DNA of 64,000 nucleotides from Micromonospora pisi (GTDB lineage Bacteria; Actinomycetota; Actinomycetes; Mycobacteriales; Micromonosporaceae): NCBI RefSeq assembly GCF_003633685.1, contig NZ_RBKT01000001.1, positions 7,316,001 to 7,380,000 of the forward strand, read 5' to 3'. Shown piece by piece: positions 30,108 to 38,141 of this stretch (position 1 is its first letter; each line of letters starts with the position of its first letter). The notes under the pieces were generated by a model. It saw only the letters and a program-made list of their open reading frames with translations, ran no database searches and was not told where the DNA came from. The position numbers and the translations under genes were made by a program.

Positions 30108-31640
30108 GTGCGCCGAACGATGCAGGCCGTTCTTGCTCCGGTCGCGGTATCGGTACTGCTGCTATCGACCGCGGTGGCCGGTGAGGCGGCAGCGGCATCC
30201 GGTGGAACGCCGAGCCGCTATCGCGATCAACAGTTGACCTGGAGCGCGTGCCCGGGTCAGGACCCGAGCGTCATCCAGTGCGCGTCCGTCACGGTTCCGC
30301 GTGACTGGGCCCGGCCTGGGACCGGTCCCGACATGCAGGTCGAGATCTCCCGCGTCAAGGCTCCTGACACGACCGCCCGACGCGGAGTCATGCTGCTGTC
30401 GTCGGGAGGCCCAGGTGGCACGCTGATGCCCCTGCGCTACACGGGTCTCGGCGAGGTCGCGGCCGCCTTCGACCTGGTCGGCTTCGAGCTCAGGCACGAC
30501 CCGAACGTCCCACTCGACTGTCAGAACGCCAGCGAGTACGAGGCATCGCTTCGGATCGACGTCCTGGACCGTTCCCCGCAGAACATCCAGGCGATGATCG
30601 ACTATTCGCGTGGTATCGCCCTTGCGTGTCTGGAGCGCAGTGGCGACCAGGTGCGGTACATCAGCACCGAGCAGACCGTACGGGACATGGATCTGATCCG
30701 TCTCCTCCTCGGCGAGTCGAAGATCAGTTACCTGGGGGTGGCGGGCGGGCCGTGGCTCGGCGCGCACTACGCGACCGCCTTTCCCCGCCGGGTGGACCGT
30801 TTCCTTTTCGACAGTAGCGTGGACTTCACCACGACCTGGTACCACGCCTTCAATCTGGCTCCGGCGGCATTCGAAAAGCGTTTCGTCGACTTTCTCGGCT
30901 GGATGGCTCGCTACGACGGGCACTACGGCTACGGCACCACGGTCAAGTCGGCCAGAGCGAGGTGGGAGGCGAGGCGAGCCCATCTCGTGACCCATCCGTT
31001 GAAGATCTCCGAGACCTTCACCCTCACTGCGGGGAACTTCGACAACGGTGCCATCGCCGGGCTGTACACCTCCGCACAGTTCCCCGACCTCGCCAGGGTG
31101 CTCAGTGTCATCGAGCATTTCGAGACGGCGACGACCGAGGACAAGGCGCTCATCGAACGTGTTCTCGGTCCGTCGCCGTACTTCGACCCGGCGCCGCTCG
31201 CCGCGTTCTACTCGCTGATGTGTAACGACACGCCGTGGCCCCGGGGTGGCGAGCACTACGTGAAGCTCTCCGACCGGCTCGGCGCCAAGTACCCCTTCCT
31301 CGGGTACGGCTGGTTGCTCCAGCCCTGTGGGTTCTGGCCCTACCGGTCGAACACTCAGCAGCCGATAACCGGTGAGGGGCTGCCGACCGTACTGATGATC
31401 AACGCGGTTGATGACCCGTCCACCCCCTATCCCGGAGCGCTCGCCGCCCACCGCAATTTCGAGAATTCGCGACTCGTCACGGTCACCGACAACGGTGACC
31501 ACGGCCAGTTCGGCTTCGGAAACCAGTGTGTCGACCAGATCGGGACACGGTTCCTGGTGGGGGGTCAAGCGCCAGGTAGGGATGTCACCTGCAAGGGATC
31601 GCCGATGCCCGTCCCCACGGGGACACCGATCGTGAGGTGA
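30108..31640 (+). CDS. Secreted tripeptidyl-aminopeptidase-like alpha/beta hydrolase lacking the nucleophile Ser
   Basis: A 510-residue protein of the actinomycete S33 tripeptidyl aminopeptidase family: signal peptide (residues 1-30, hydrophobic core VLAPVAVSVLLLSTAVA), oxyanion-loop region SSGGPGGT near 105, acid loop DDPSTPYPGA near 440 and NGDHGQFGFG with the His near 465. The nucleophile elbow, usually GxSYG, reads GVAGGPWLG with Ala at residue 212, and the usual DPRG stretch reads ELRHDPN. If the alignment is right, it cannot hydrolyse by the normal serine mechanism. AGGGGGG precedes the GTG. It may be a binding, immunity or repurposed catalytic protein of the cluster. Confidence 0.85.
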   Translation: MRRTMQAVLAPVAVSVLLLSTAVAGEAAAASGGTPSRYRDQQLTWSACPGQDPSVIQCASVTVPRDWARPGTGPDMQVEISRVKAPDTTARRGVMLLSSGGPGGTLMPLRYTGLGEVAAAFDLVGFELRHDPNVPLDCQNASEYEASLRIDVLDRSPQNIQAMIDYSRGIALACLERSGDQVRYISTEQTVRDMDLIRLLLGESKISYLGVAGGPWLGAHYATAFPRRVDRFLFDSSVDFTTTWYHAFNLAPAAFEKRFVDFLGWMARYDGHYGYGTTVKSARARWEARRAHLVTHPLKISETFTLTAGNFDNGAIAGLYTSAQFPDLARVLSVIEHFETATTEDKALIERVLGPSPYFDPAPLAAFYSLMCNDTPWPRGGEHYVKLSDRLGAKYPFLGYGWLLQPCGFWPYRSNTQQPITGEGLPTVLMINAVDDPSTPYPGALAAHRNFENSRLVTVTDNGDHGQFGFGNQCVDQIGTRFLVGGQAPGRDVTCKGSPMPVPTGTPIVR

Positions 31641-31645
31641 TGCCG

Positions 31646-31680
31646 ACGGCGACGGCCGAGCGATCCTCGGCCGTCGCCGT
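31646..31680 (+). terminator. Strong hairpin after the peptidase-like gene
   Basis: ACGGCGACGGCCGAG pairs perfectly with CTCGGCCGTCGCCGT around a 5-nt CGATC loop, six bases past the stop. Confidence 0.85.
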
Positions 31681-31794
31681 TCATCCACATCCTTATGTGG
31701 CTTGCCGGCCTGCCCGTGACGGACAGGCCGGTTTCGGCGGGGAACATCGTCCTTCACTCTCGATCGGCCCCTGCGGCGGTCGACGTCGGACAGC

Positions 31795-31827
31795 GGGCGG
31801 GGTGCCAGCACAGCTGGCACCCCGCCC
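31795..31827 (-). terminator. Strong hairpin after the minus-strand P450
   Basis: GGGCGGGGTGCCAGC and GCTGGCACCCCGCCC form a perfect 15-bp stem with an ACA loop, 26 bp beyond the P450 stop. A third, imperfect hairpin (CCGGCCTGCCCGT / ACGGACAGGCCGG) lies near 31705-31732. Confidence 0.8.
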
Positions 31828-31853
31828 TGGTGCGAGTCAGTCGCCGTCCCGCG

Positions 31854-33038
31854 TCAGCGCAGGACGACCGGCAGACGTTTCGGACCGAACAGCCCAGGCG
31901 CCGCGTAGTACTCGGGGGTGCCGGACTCGTCGAGCCGAAGCTTCGGGTAACGCTTCAACAGGATACCCAGGGCGATCTTGCCCTCGAGTCGGGCGAGCGA
32001 GGCTCCGATGCAGTAGTGCGCCCCGTGTCCGAACGCGACGTGCGAATTGTTCCTGCCCGGGTCGAACAGTTCGGGATTTGGAAAGTGGTCCGGGTCGCGG
32101 TTCGCGGCGAGCAGCGAAGGGACCACCATGCTCCCGGCGGGAATCGTCTCCGGACCCAGGGTTACCTCGGTCTTGGTCAATCGCACGACGATCGAGAACG
32201 GCGGACGGTAACGCATCACCTCCTCGACCACTGCCGGGATGCCCTCGGGGTCCGCGCGTAGGCCGTCCGTGATCGCCGGATGTTCGTCCAGACAGCGCAC
32301 GGCGTTACCGAGCAGCAGCGTGGTGGTGAGGTGACCGGCGAAGAGCAGCCCGCCCGCCGCGGTCACCGCCTCCTCATCACCCAGACTCTCGTCGTCGACC
32401 TTGGCCTGGACGACGTCGCTGATGAGGTCCTCGCGGGGTGACTTCCGGCGTTCGCGGACCAGCTCGAGCAGGTAGTCGTGCATCGGTTGGACCGCGGCGT
32501 CGACCAGTTTCGCCTTCTCCGGGTCGAATCGGTCGTCGAAGTTCAGGCGGAACAGGTCGTCGGCCCAACCCCGCAGCAGGCCGTGATCAGCGGCGGGTAC
32601 CCCGAGCAGCTCCGCGAGGACCGTGACCGGCATCGGGTGAGCGAGGGTCTCCACAAGGTCCAACCGCTCGGGATCGCCGGCGGCGTCGAGCAAACTGTTG
32701 ACGATGGAGGTGACGCGTGGAGTCAGGCGACGAATCGCACGTGGGGTGAACGCCTGATTCACCAGCCCCCGGTACCGTTGATGGAGCGGAGGATCCATCA
32801 ACTGGTAGTTGCCCTCCCGAAAGGACTCGGACGACAGAAACACGCCGAGGTCAGAGGAGAATGCGGCGTAGTCCGACAGGACACGCTGTACGGCCGTATA
32901 CCCGAGGACGTGCCACGCCCCGGTCTGCTCTTCCTGCCAGACCGGGCTGGTCTCGCGTAGACCGCGGGCCCAGTCCAGCAACTTCTGCCCACCATCCTCC
33001 TGACTCGGAGGCCCCTCGGTGAGTGTGTGTTTCGCCAT
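31854..33038 (-). CDS. Cytochrome P450 (probable AHBA-cluster tailoring oxidase)
   Basis: A 394-residue soluble bacterial P450. It has the I-helix FAGHLTTTLLL, the K-helix ExxR in VVEEVMRYRPP, and the haem-binding FGHGAHYCIGASLA with the Cys ligand near residue 345. The I-helix acid of the usual AGHE/DTT is Leu here, as in a minority of P450s. Upstream (33197-33226) are inverted AACCCCTA and TAGGGGTT motifs, linking it to the AHBA regulon; the ole operon begins beyond. No ferredoxin gene is adjacent, so redox partners must come from elsewhere. The oxidised position is unknown. Confidence 0.92.
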   Translation of the reverse strand: MAKHTLTEGPPSQEDGGQKLLDWARGLRETSPVWQEEQTGAWHVLGYTAVQRVLSDYAAFSSDLGVFLSSESFREGNYQLMDPPLHQRYRGLVNQAFTPRAIRRLTPRVTSIVNSLLDAAGDPERLDLVETLAHPMPVTVLAELLGVPAADHGLLRGWADDLFRLNFDDRFDPEKAKLVDAAVQPMHDYLLELVRERRKSPREDLISDVVQAKVDDESLGDEEAVTAAGGLLFAGHLTTTLLLGNAVRCLDEHPAITDGLRADPEGIPAVVEEVMRYRPPFSIVVRLTKTEVTLGPETIPAGSMVVPSLLAANRDPDHFPNPELFDPGRNNSHVAFGHGAHYCIGASLARLEGKIALGILLKRYPKLRLDESGTPEYYAAPGLFGPKRLPVVLR

Positions 33039-33196
33039 GCGGATCCCTCCTCGGACCGCCAGGCCAGGCCCGAAGCAGCCGACGAACGGGCGCCAGCAGC
33101 AGCACCTGCCGGCGAAGTGAGCACGTCGGGTCGATTCCGGCCGGCTGGCGACTTATCGCGACGGGCTCATCCTCTGGGCCTCGAGCCCCGCCGGAC

Positions 33197-33226
33197 AACC
33201 CCTATCCGAAGCACCATCTAGGGGTT
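33197..33226. promoter_or_regulatory. Inverted pair AACCCCTA / TAGGGGTT upstream of the P450
   Basis: AACCCCTA (33197-33204) and TAGGGGTT (33219-33226) face away from each other with a 14-bp spacer, 160-190 bp upstream of the P450. This is the last occurrence I saw moving right, marking the likely cluster boundary. Confidence 0.55.
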
Positions 33227-33248
33227 CTGTCGTAGCTGGGGTGCAGCG

Positions 33249-34235
33249 TTATACCGGGTCAGGACGGTACGCGAGGGCCAGCCGCGCGAATCCCTCATCC
33301 AGACTCACCGTCGGCGACCAGCGCAGTGCCTCCCGGGTCCGCCGCTGGTCGAACCAGTGCGCGGTGGACAACTGTTCGGCCAGGAAGCGCGTCATCGGCG
33401 GTTCCTCGGTCCGCCGCAGTGCCGACCAGAGGCGCTCCACCGCGCCGCCGCCTGCCTTCGCTACGGCCACCGGCACCTGAAGCCTTGGTGAGGGCGCCCC
33501 CGAGGCGGCACAGATCCGGTCGACCAGCTCGGCCACCGTCCGGGGCTCGCCGTTGGTCACCACAAAAGCCTGCCCGTGTACGGCAGCGTCGGAGGCCCGG
33601 TCGAGCGCGGCGACAATGGCGTCGGCGGCGTTGCTCACGTACGTGGTGTCGATCAACGCCGTACCACTGCCGACCAGGGCCAGTCGTCCGGAGCGGGCTC
33701 GTTCGACGACCCGCGCGACCAACTGGGTGTCACCCGGTCCCCAGACGAGATGCGGGCGGACCGCCACGACGGCGAAGCCGGGCGAGTCAGCGGCCAACGC
33801 GAGCAGCTCGGCGCAGGCTTTGCTGCGGGCGTAGTTGCCCCGGGTCCGGTCCGGATCGGCAGGGTCGGCACCGGCGCCGACCAGCGCGGTGCCGTGGTGG
33901 GCGACCGACGGCGAGGAGACCTGCACGAACCGCGTCACGCCGGCCGCCCGGCCGGCGTCGAGCAGCGCGGCCGTGCCGCCGATGTTGGTCCGTTCAAACA
34001 GTGGCCACGCGCCGGTTATCGACACCTTCGCGGCCAGGTGGATCACCGCGTCGACACCGTCCACGGCCGCGCGTACGGCTCCCGGATCGGTGATGTCGCC
34101 GCGCTGCTCGTCGACCCCGGTCAGGCCGCTGGGTCGGCGTTGCAGGATGCGGACCTTGTCGCCGCGCAGCACCAGGGCGGTGGCTACGGCGCCGCCGAGC
34201 ATGCCGCTGGCACCGGTGACAAGGACCTTCACCAT
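33249..34235 (-). CDS. oleD: OleD, NAD(P)-dependent 2-alkyl-3-ketoalkanoate reductase
   Basis: A 328-residue extended short-chain dehydrogenase/epimerase: TGASGMLGGAVATAL at the N-terminus, HLAAKVS, and the YARSK (YxxxK) active site near residue 150. In long-chain olefin synthesis OleD reduces the beta-keto acid made by OleA to the beta-hydroxy acid used by OleC. Its start overlaps the end of the OleB-OleC gene, so the three ole genes form one coupled operon. Context makes this firmer than a generic epimerase call. Confidence 0.9.
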   Translation of the reverse strand: MVKVLVTGASGMLGGAVATALVLRGDKVRILQRRPSGLTGVDEQRGDITDPGAVRAAVDGVDAVIHLAAKVSITGAWPLFERTNIGGTAALLDAGRAAGVTRFVQVSSPSVAHHGTALVGAGADPADPDRTRGNYARSKACAELLALAADSPGFAVVAVRPHLVWGPGDTQLVARVVERARSGRLALVGSGTALIDTTYVSNAADAIVAALDRASDAAVHGQAFVVTNGEPRTVAELVDRICAASGAPSPRLQVPVAVAKAGGGAVERLWSALRRTEEPPMTRFLAEQLSTAHWFDQRRTREALRWSPTVSLDEGFARLALAYRPDPV

Positions 34236-36790
34236 CCGTTGAGCCTTCCGCCGGCGACCACCCGTTCCGCCCATCGACTCAGCCGGGTGCGGTCGATCTT
34301 CGAGTTGTGTCTGATGTCCGTGGGCATCGACGGGACGACGAACACGGCCGCTACCGGTGGTGCGGCCACCGCGCGTACCGCGTCGGCCAGTTCCCGGCTC
34401 GCGAGCCCGGCCCGGCGTACCGGGGGGAGGGTTTCGACGATGACCACGACCTGCGCCAGACCCCGGGGTCCCACACCGACCACGGCGGCCCGCACGACCT
34501 GCGGCAACGATTCCACCCGCTGCTCGATCCCGACCGGGGTGAGCACGCCGTCAGAGGTGACGATCACATGAGCCAGCCGGCCCTGTACCCACAGCTGGCC
34601 GTCCGGGTCCAGGTAGCCGACGTCGCCCGTGCGGTGCCAGCCCGGGTTGCGCGAGCTGGCCCGCTCGGTGAGCCAGAGGGCGTCGTAGCGATCCTTGGCA
34701 TGGGCGGCCCGGACCATGATCTCGCCGGTCGGCCCAGGAGCGGGATCGGACTGCTCGGCGGGCGTGCCGGTCGTGTCCAGGGCGGCGATTGCCACCTGCA
34801 CACCGGGCAACGGCCGGCCGACGCAGACGCCGTCACCCGGTCCGGTGTCGACGATCCCGTCGAGGGTGATGTCGGTGACCGGCAGGACCTCGGTCATCCC
34901 GTACGGGGTGTGTGGCTGGGCCTTCGGCATCAGCGCCTGCGCCCGTGTGAGTAGCGCGGTGGGTACCGGCGCGCCCGCACTGAGCAGCAGGGTCACCCCT
35001 TCCAACGCGGTGCGCTGCCGGGCGTCCAACGTGTCGCCCGTCTCGACCACGTTGCGCAACGCCGCCGGTGAGGCGAACACCGCCGAGGCGTCGACCGCGG
35101 CCGTCGCTTCGGCGAGGGCGCTCGCGGTCAACGTTCGCGGCGCGGTCGCCTTCATGTCCGGGATCGCCGAGGCGGCTCCGAGGGCCGGTCCGAACAGTGC
35201 GAACGGCGCGAACGCCGCGACGATTCGGGCGTCGGCGCCCAAGCCGAGCTCGGCGAGTGCGTCACGCATCGCGGCGAGCTGACGGTGGGTGTAGACCGCG
35301 CCCTTCGCCGGCCCGGTGGAGCCGGAGGTGAACAACACGGCCGCGTCGTCGTCCGGGTCGGGCGCGGCGGGTAGGTCCTGGTTACCGGCGCCGAGACGAG
35401 CGAGTCTGCCCAGGGTCAGCGCACCCAGTACGGCGGCGCCGGGCCCGGCCCCGAATCGCCGCCCCGGCCAGCGCAGGGCCCGGGCGAGGGCGAGTCCGCG
35501 GTCGACGGCGATGAGGTGCGCGGGGGCGGCGCTGCGCAGAGCCCGGTTCATGCCGGCCAGTCCCAGCCCTGGGTCGGCCACCACGATCACCGCACCGATC
35601 CGCAGACACGCGTAGACGGCGGCGGTCAGGTCGGCGCCGGGCGGTACCAGCAGTGCGACCCGGTCGCCGCGGCGTACTCCTGAGGCGGACAGCCCGGCCG
35701 CGATCTCCTGGATCCGTCGCCACAGCAGCGACCAGCTCACCTGTCGGCCCCGGTGGGCGAGCTCGACCAGCGCGGCCGACCGGTTCTCGGAGCGCTCCGC
35801 CAACGCCGCCCACAGCGGACGCCATGCCGCTGCCGGCTCCGCCGTCGCGGTCGGAGCGGGGGTGGGCCGGTCCAGGTCGGTCAGCCACTGGGAGACCGCA
35901 CCGGCGACGTCGGCGTCCTCGGCGAGCAGGTGACCCGCCCCCTCGAACCGGTGCAGTCGCGCGTGTGGCAGCCGGGCTCGCAGGTCCCGTAGGTGTGCGT
36001 CGCCGAAGACCGGGTCGCGCGGTCCCCACAGCAGCAGGGCCGGTACCTCCGCCAGTGTGTCGAGGTGCTGCGCGACGTCTTCCAGTGCCGACCAGCTCGG
36101 ATGTTGCGGGCTGAGCGGGATGTCCGCCACGAAGCCGCCGATCGCCGCCCGTCGGTCCGGCGTCCGGTACGGAGCGAGGTAGCCGTCCCGGACCGGCTCC
36201 GGTAGCCGCGGGTTCGCCAACGCGAGGGTTGCCTGGAGGAACGTCGGGGTCCACACGGTCGCCGCCGGCAGTATGCCGGGCAGCCCGGCGAGTCGGATGA
36301 GCGCGGGCGCAGGCGAGCCGCTCGGCTGGTGTACCGCCGTGTTGGTCAGCACCATGCCGCGTAGCTGGTCCCGATGGCGCAGCGCCCAACCCAACGAGAT
36401 GGACCCACCCCAGTCGTGCCCGACCGTGACCACCGGTCCGGTCAGGCCCAGGGCGTCGGTGACCGTACCGAGGTCGGCGATCCGCTGCGCCAGTCCCCGT
36501 ACCGTCCCGGTGCGCTCCGAGAACCCCATGTCAAGGTGGTCGACGGCGACCACCCGCCACGGCAGCGCGTCGGACTGGCTGAACCGGGCCAGCAGGTGCC
36601 GCCACAGGTACGACCAGGTGGGGTTGCCGTGTACGCACAGCAGCGTGCCGACCTGCTGGGGGGTGCTGCCGGTGTCCAGCACATGCCAGGTGCGTTCCAC
36701 GCCCTGGCTGTCCAGCGCGGTCACCGATCGGGACCAGGCGCGATCCAGTCCGGGCAGTACGGGCGGCAGCACCTCCTGGCGACCGCTCAC
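34229..36790 (-). CDS. oleBC: OleB-OleC fusion (beta-lactone decarboxylase / beta-lactone synthetase)
   Basis: An 853-residue two-domain protein. Residues 1-290 are a haloalkane-dehalogenase-like alpha/beta hydrolase (LCVHGNPTWSYLWRHLLARF, VGHDWGGSISLGWALR with nucleophile Asp): OleB, which decarboxylates beta-lactones to alkenes. Residues 310-853 are an acyl-adenylate-forming domain (VLFTSGSTGPAKGAVYTH, PYGMTEVLP, TGDVGYLDPDG): OleC, which makes the beta-lactone with ATP. Such fusions are known in actinobacteria. GTG at 36790 overlaps the OleA stop (GTGA); an in-frame GTG at 36793 is equivalent. Confidence 0.92.
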   Translation of the reverse strand: MSGRQEVLPPVLPGLDRAWSRSVTALDSQGVERTWHVLDTGSTPQQVGTLLCVHGNPTWSYLWRHLLARFSQSDALPWRVVAVDHLDMGFSERTGTVRGLAQRIADLGTVTDALGLTGPVVTVGHDWGGSISLGWALRHRDQLRGMVLTNTAVHQPSGSPAPALIRLAGLPGILPAATVWTPTFLQATLALANPRLPEPVRDGYLAPYRTPDRRAAIGGFVADIPLSPQHPSWSALEDVAQHLDTLAEVPALLLWGPRDPVFGDAHLRDLRARLPHARLHRFEGAGHLLAEDADVAGAVSQWLTDLDRPTPAPTATAEPAAAWRPLWAALAERSENRSAALVELAHRGRQVSWSLLWRRIQEIAAGLSASGVRRGDRVALLVPPGADLTAAVYACLRIGAVIVVADPGLGLAGMNRALRSAAPAHLIAVDRGLALARALRWPGRRFGAGPGAAVLGALTLGRLARLGAGNQDLPAAPDPDDDAAVLFTSGSTGPAKGAVYTHRQLAAMRDALAELGLGADARIVAAFAPFALFGPALGAASAIPDMKATAPRTLTASALAEATAAVDASAVFASPAALRNVVETGDTLDARQRTALEGVTLLLSAGAPVPTALLTRAQALMPKAQPHTPYGMTEVLPVTDITLDGIVDTGPGDGVCVGRPLPGVQVAIAALDTTGTPAEQSDPAPGPTGEIMVRAAHAKDRYDALWLTERASSRNPGWHRTGDVGYLDPDGQLWVQGRLAHVIVTSDGVLTPVGIEQRVESLPQVVRAAVVGVGPRGLAQVVVIVETLPPVRRAGLASRELADAVRAVAAPPVAAVFVVPSMPTDIRHNSKIDRTRLSRWAERVVAGGRLNGW

Positions 36791-37809
36791 CACACGATCT
36801 CCAACGCGCAGGTGTTCAGGCCGGAGCCGACCCCCATGCACAGGACCCGGTCACCGGAGCTGAGCGAGTCGGCGTGGTGTGCCAGGGTCAGCGGCAGCGA
36901 TGCCGGTCCGACATTTCCCAGCAGCGGGAACGTCGCCGGGACCCGGCGCGGGTCGAGGCCGAGCCGGTCGACGACGCCACGCGTGTGGGCCACCGACACC
37001 TGGTGCATCACGTACAGGTCCATGTTCTGCCAGTCCCACGGACCGACGTGGGCCCAGGTCGCCTCCGCCAGGTCCACACCCGCGTCGAGCAGACCCTTCG
37101 CGTCGGTGCGCATCCTCGTGTTGTCCCCGACGCACAGCTCGTGGTGCTGGGTCGCCGCCCGGCCCACACCGCCGATCAGCCGGTGGCCGTGCGGGTGGGT
37201 GTCGGCGGCGGCGAGCACCATGGCCGCCGCGCCCGAACCGAGGGTCAACGTGGCGAACTGCTCCCGGATGTCGGCTCGGGTGGCGTCGGGGCGGCGCAGT
37301 CGGTCGATGGTCGCCTGCTGGGCCTGCCGCGAGCTCTCACCCGCGACGATCAGCGCGTACCGGATCTGTCCGGCATCGATCATGTTAGCCGCGACCTGGA
37401 TCCCGTTGACGAATCCGAGGCAGGCGTTGGCGATGTCGAAGTTCATCGCCGACTGTGGCAGCTCCAGCGCGTGATGGATGGCCACCGCCGTCGACGGCTC
37501 CAGATGCGCTCGGGACACCGATGTGTTGATCAGCAGGCCGACGTCGCGTGCGTCGACGCCAGCCTCCGACAATGCCTTCGCCCCAGCCATCGCCGCCCCG
37601 TCGGCGAAGCTGAAACCCTCCGGCCACCAACGCCGCTCCTGGATGCCGGCGATTCGTTGCAGCATCCCCGTCCGCAGCCGCAGCCGCTGGAGGGTGTCGC
37701 TCAACTCCTCGTCGATCTGCTCAGAGGTCACGATGACCGGTGCCTCCAGGGCCGTCACTGACAGCACCGCTGTGTTGGTGTAGCGGTAATCAGCATTGCC
37801 GTCTGTCAT
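36787..37809 (-). CDS. oleA: OleA, thiolase-fold acyl-CoA condensing enzyme
   Basis: A 340-residue KAS III-like thiolase. It has the catalytic Cys in ANACLGFVNGIQ near residue 125, the His in VMHQVSVAHTRG, and the Asn in LLGNVGPAS. Head-to-head Claisen condensation of two fatty acyl-CoAs gives a beta-keto acid. The neighbouring OleB-OleC and OleD make the assignment to olefin synthesis clear over fatty acid FabH. The ATG overlaps the stop of a small upstream ORF (ATGA), so the gene is read from a longer transcript that includes the patatin gene. Confidence 0.93.
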   Translation of the reverse strand: MTDGNADYRYTNTAVLSVTALEAPVIVTSEQIDEELSDTLQRLRLRTGMLQRIAGIQERRWWPEGFSFADGAAMAGAKALSEAGVDARDVGLLINTSVSRAHLEPSTAVAIHHALELPQSAMNFDIANACLGFVNGIQVAANMIDAGQIRYALIVAGESSRQAQQATIDRLRRPDATRADIREQFATLTLGSGAAAMVLAAADTHPHGHRLIGGVGRAATQHHELCVGDNTRMRTDAKGLLDAGVDLAEATWAHVGPWDWQNMDLYVMHQVSVAHTRGVVDRLGLDPRRVPATFPLLGNVGPASLPLTLAHHADSLSSGDRVLCMGVGSGLNTCALEIVW

Positions 37810-38141
37810 CCGGCCTCCGTCCGTCGCCCCGCGCCTCGGGGCTCGAAGTTATCCACTCCGGCCTCCATCCACCAAAGATCCGTTGGCTTGGCGGTGAACA
37901 TCACCCGCTTGCCCGGTGTGGCCACCTGGTGTCGGCCCTGGGCGGATCTGCGAATCCGTGGTCCGCGCCAGTGGTCGTCGATACCGTGTGCGTGGCCAGG
38001 CATTAACTGTCCGTGATACCAGTACGTCACCTGGCGAACGGTCGACAGACCCTGGCGCAGCACCACGCGTACGTGCCCGTCGTCGATTTGACCTGGCTCG
38101 CTGATGGGGCGTACCGGGACAAAATCCCTCCGACCGTTCAC
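37806..38141 (-). CDS. Hypothetical 111-residue protein between patatin and OleA
   Basis: A small frame coupled at both ends: its GTG overlaps the patatin stop (GTGA) and its stop overlaps the OleA start (ATGA). I recognise no family. It starts VNGRRDFVPVRPISEP; the middle has QVTYWYHGQLMPGHAHGIDDHW, with several His; the end is TAKPTDLWWMEAGVDNFEPR followed by a basic tail. There is no signal peptide or membrane segment. Codon use is GC-rich in third positions, like real genes here. The double overlap is the main evidence. It could be a short soluble accessory factor for olefin synthesis or for the patatin. Confidence 0.6.
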   Translation of the reverse strand: MNGRRDFVPVRPISEPGQIDDGHVRVVLRQGLSTVRQVTYWYHGQLMPGHAHGIDDHWRGPRIRRSAQGRHQVATPGKRVMFTAKPTDLWWMEAGVDNFEPRGAGRRTEAG

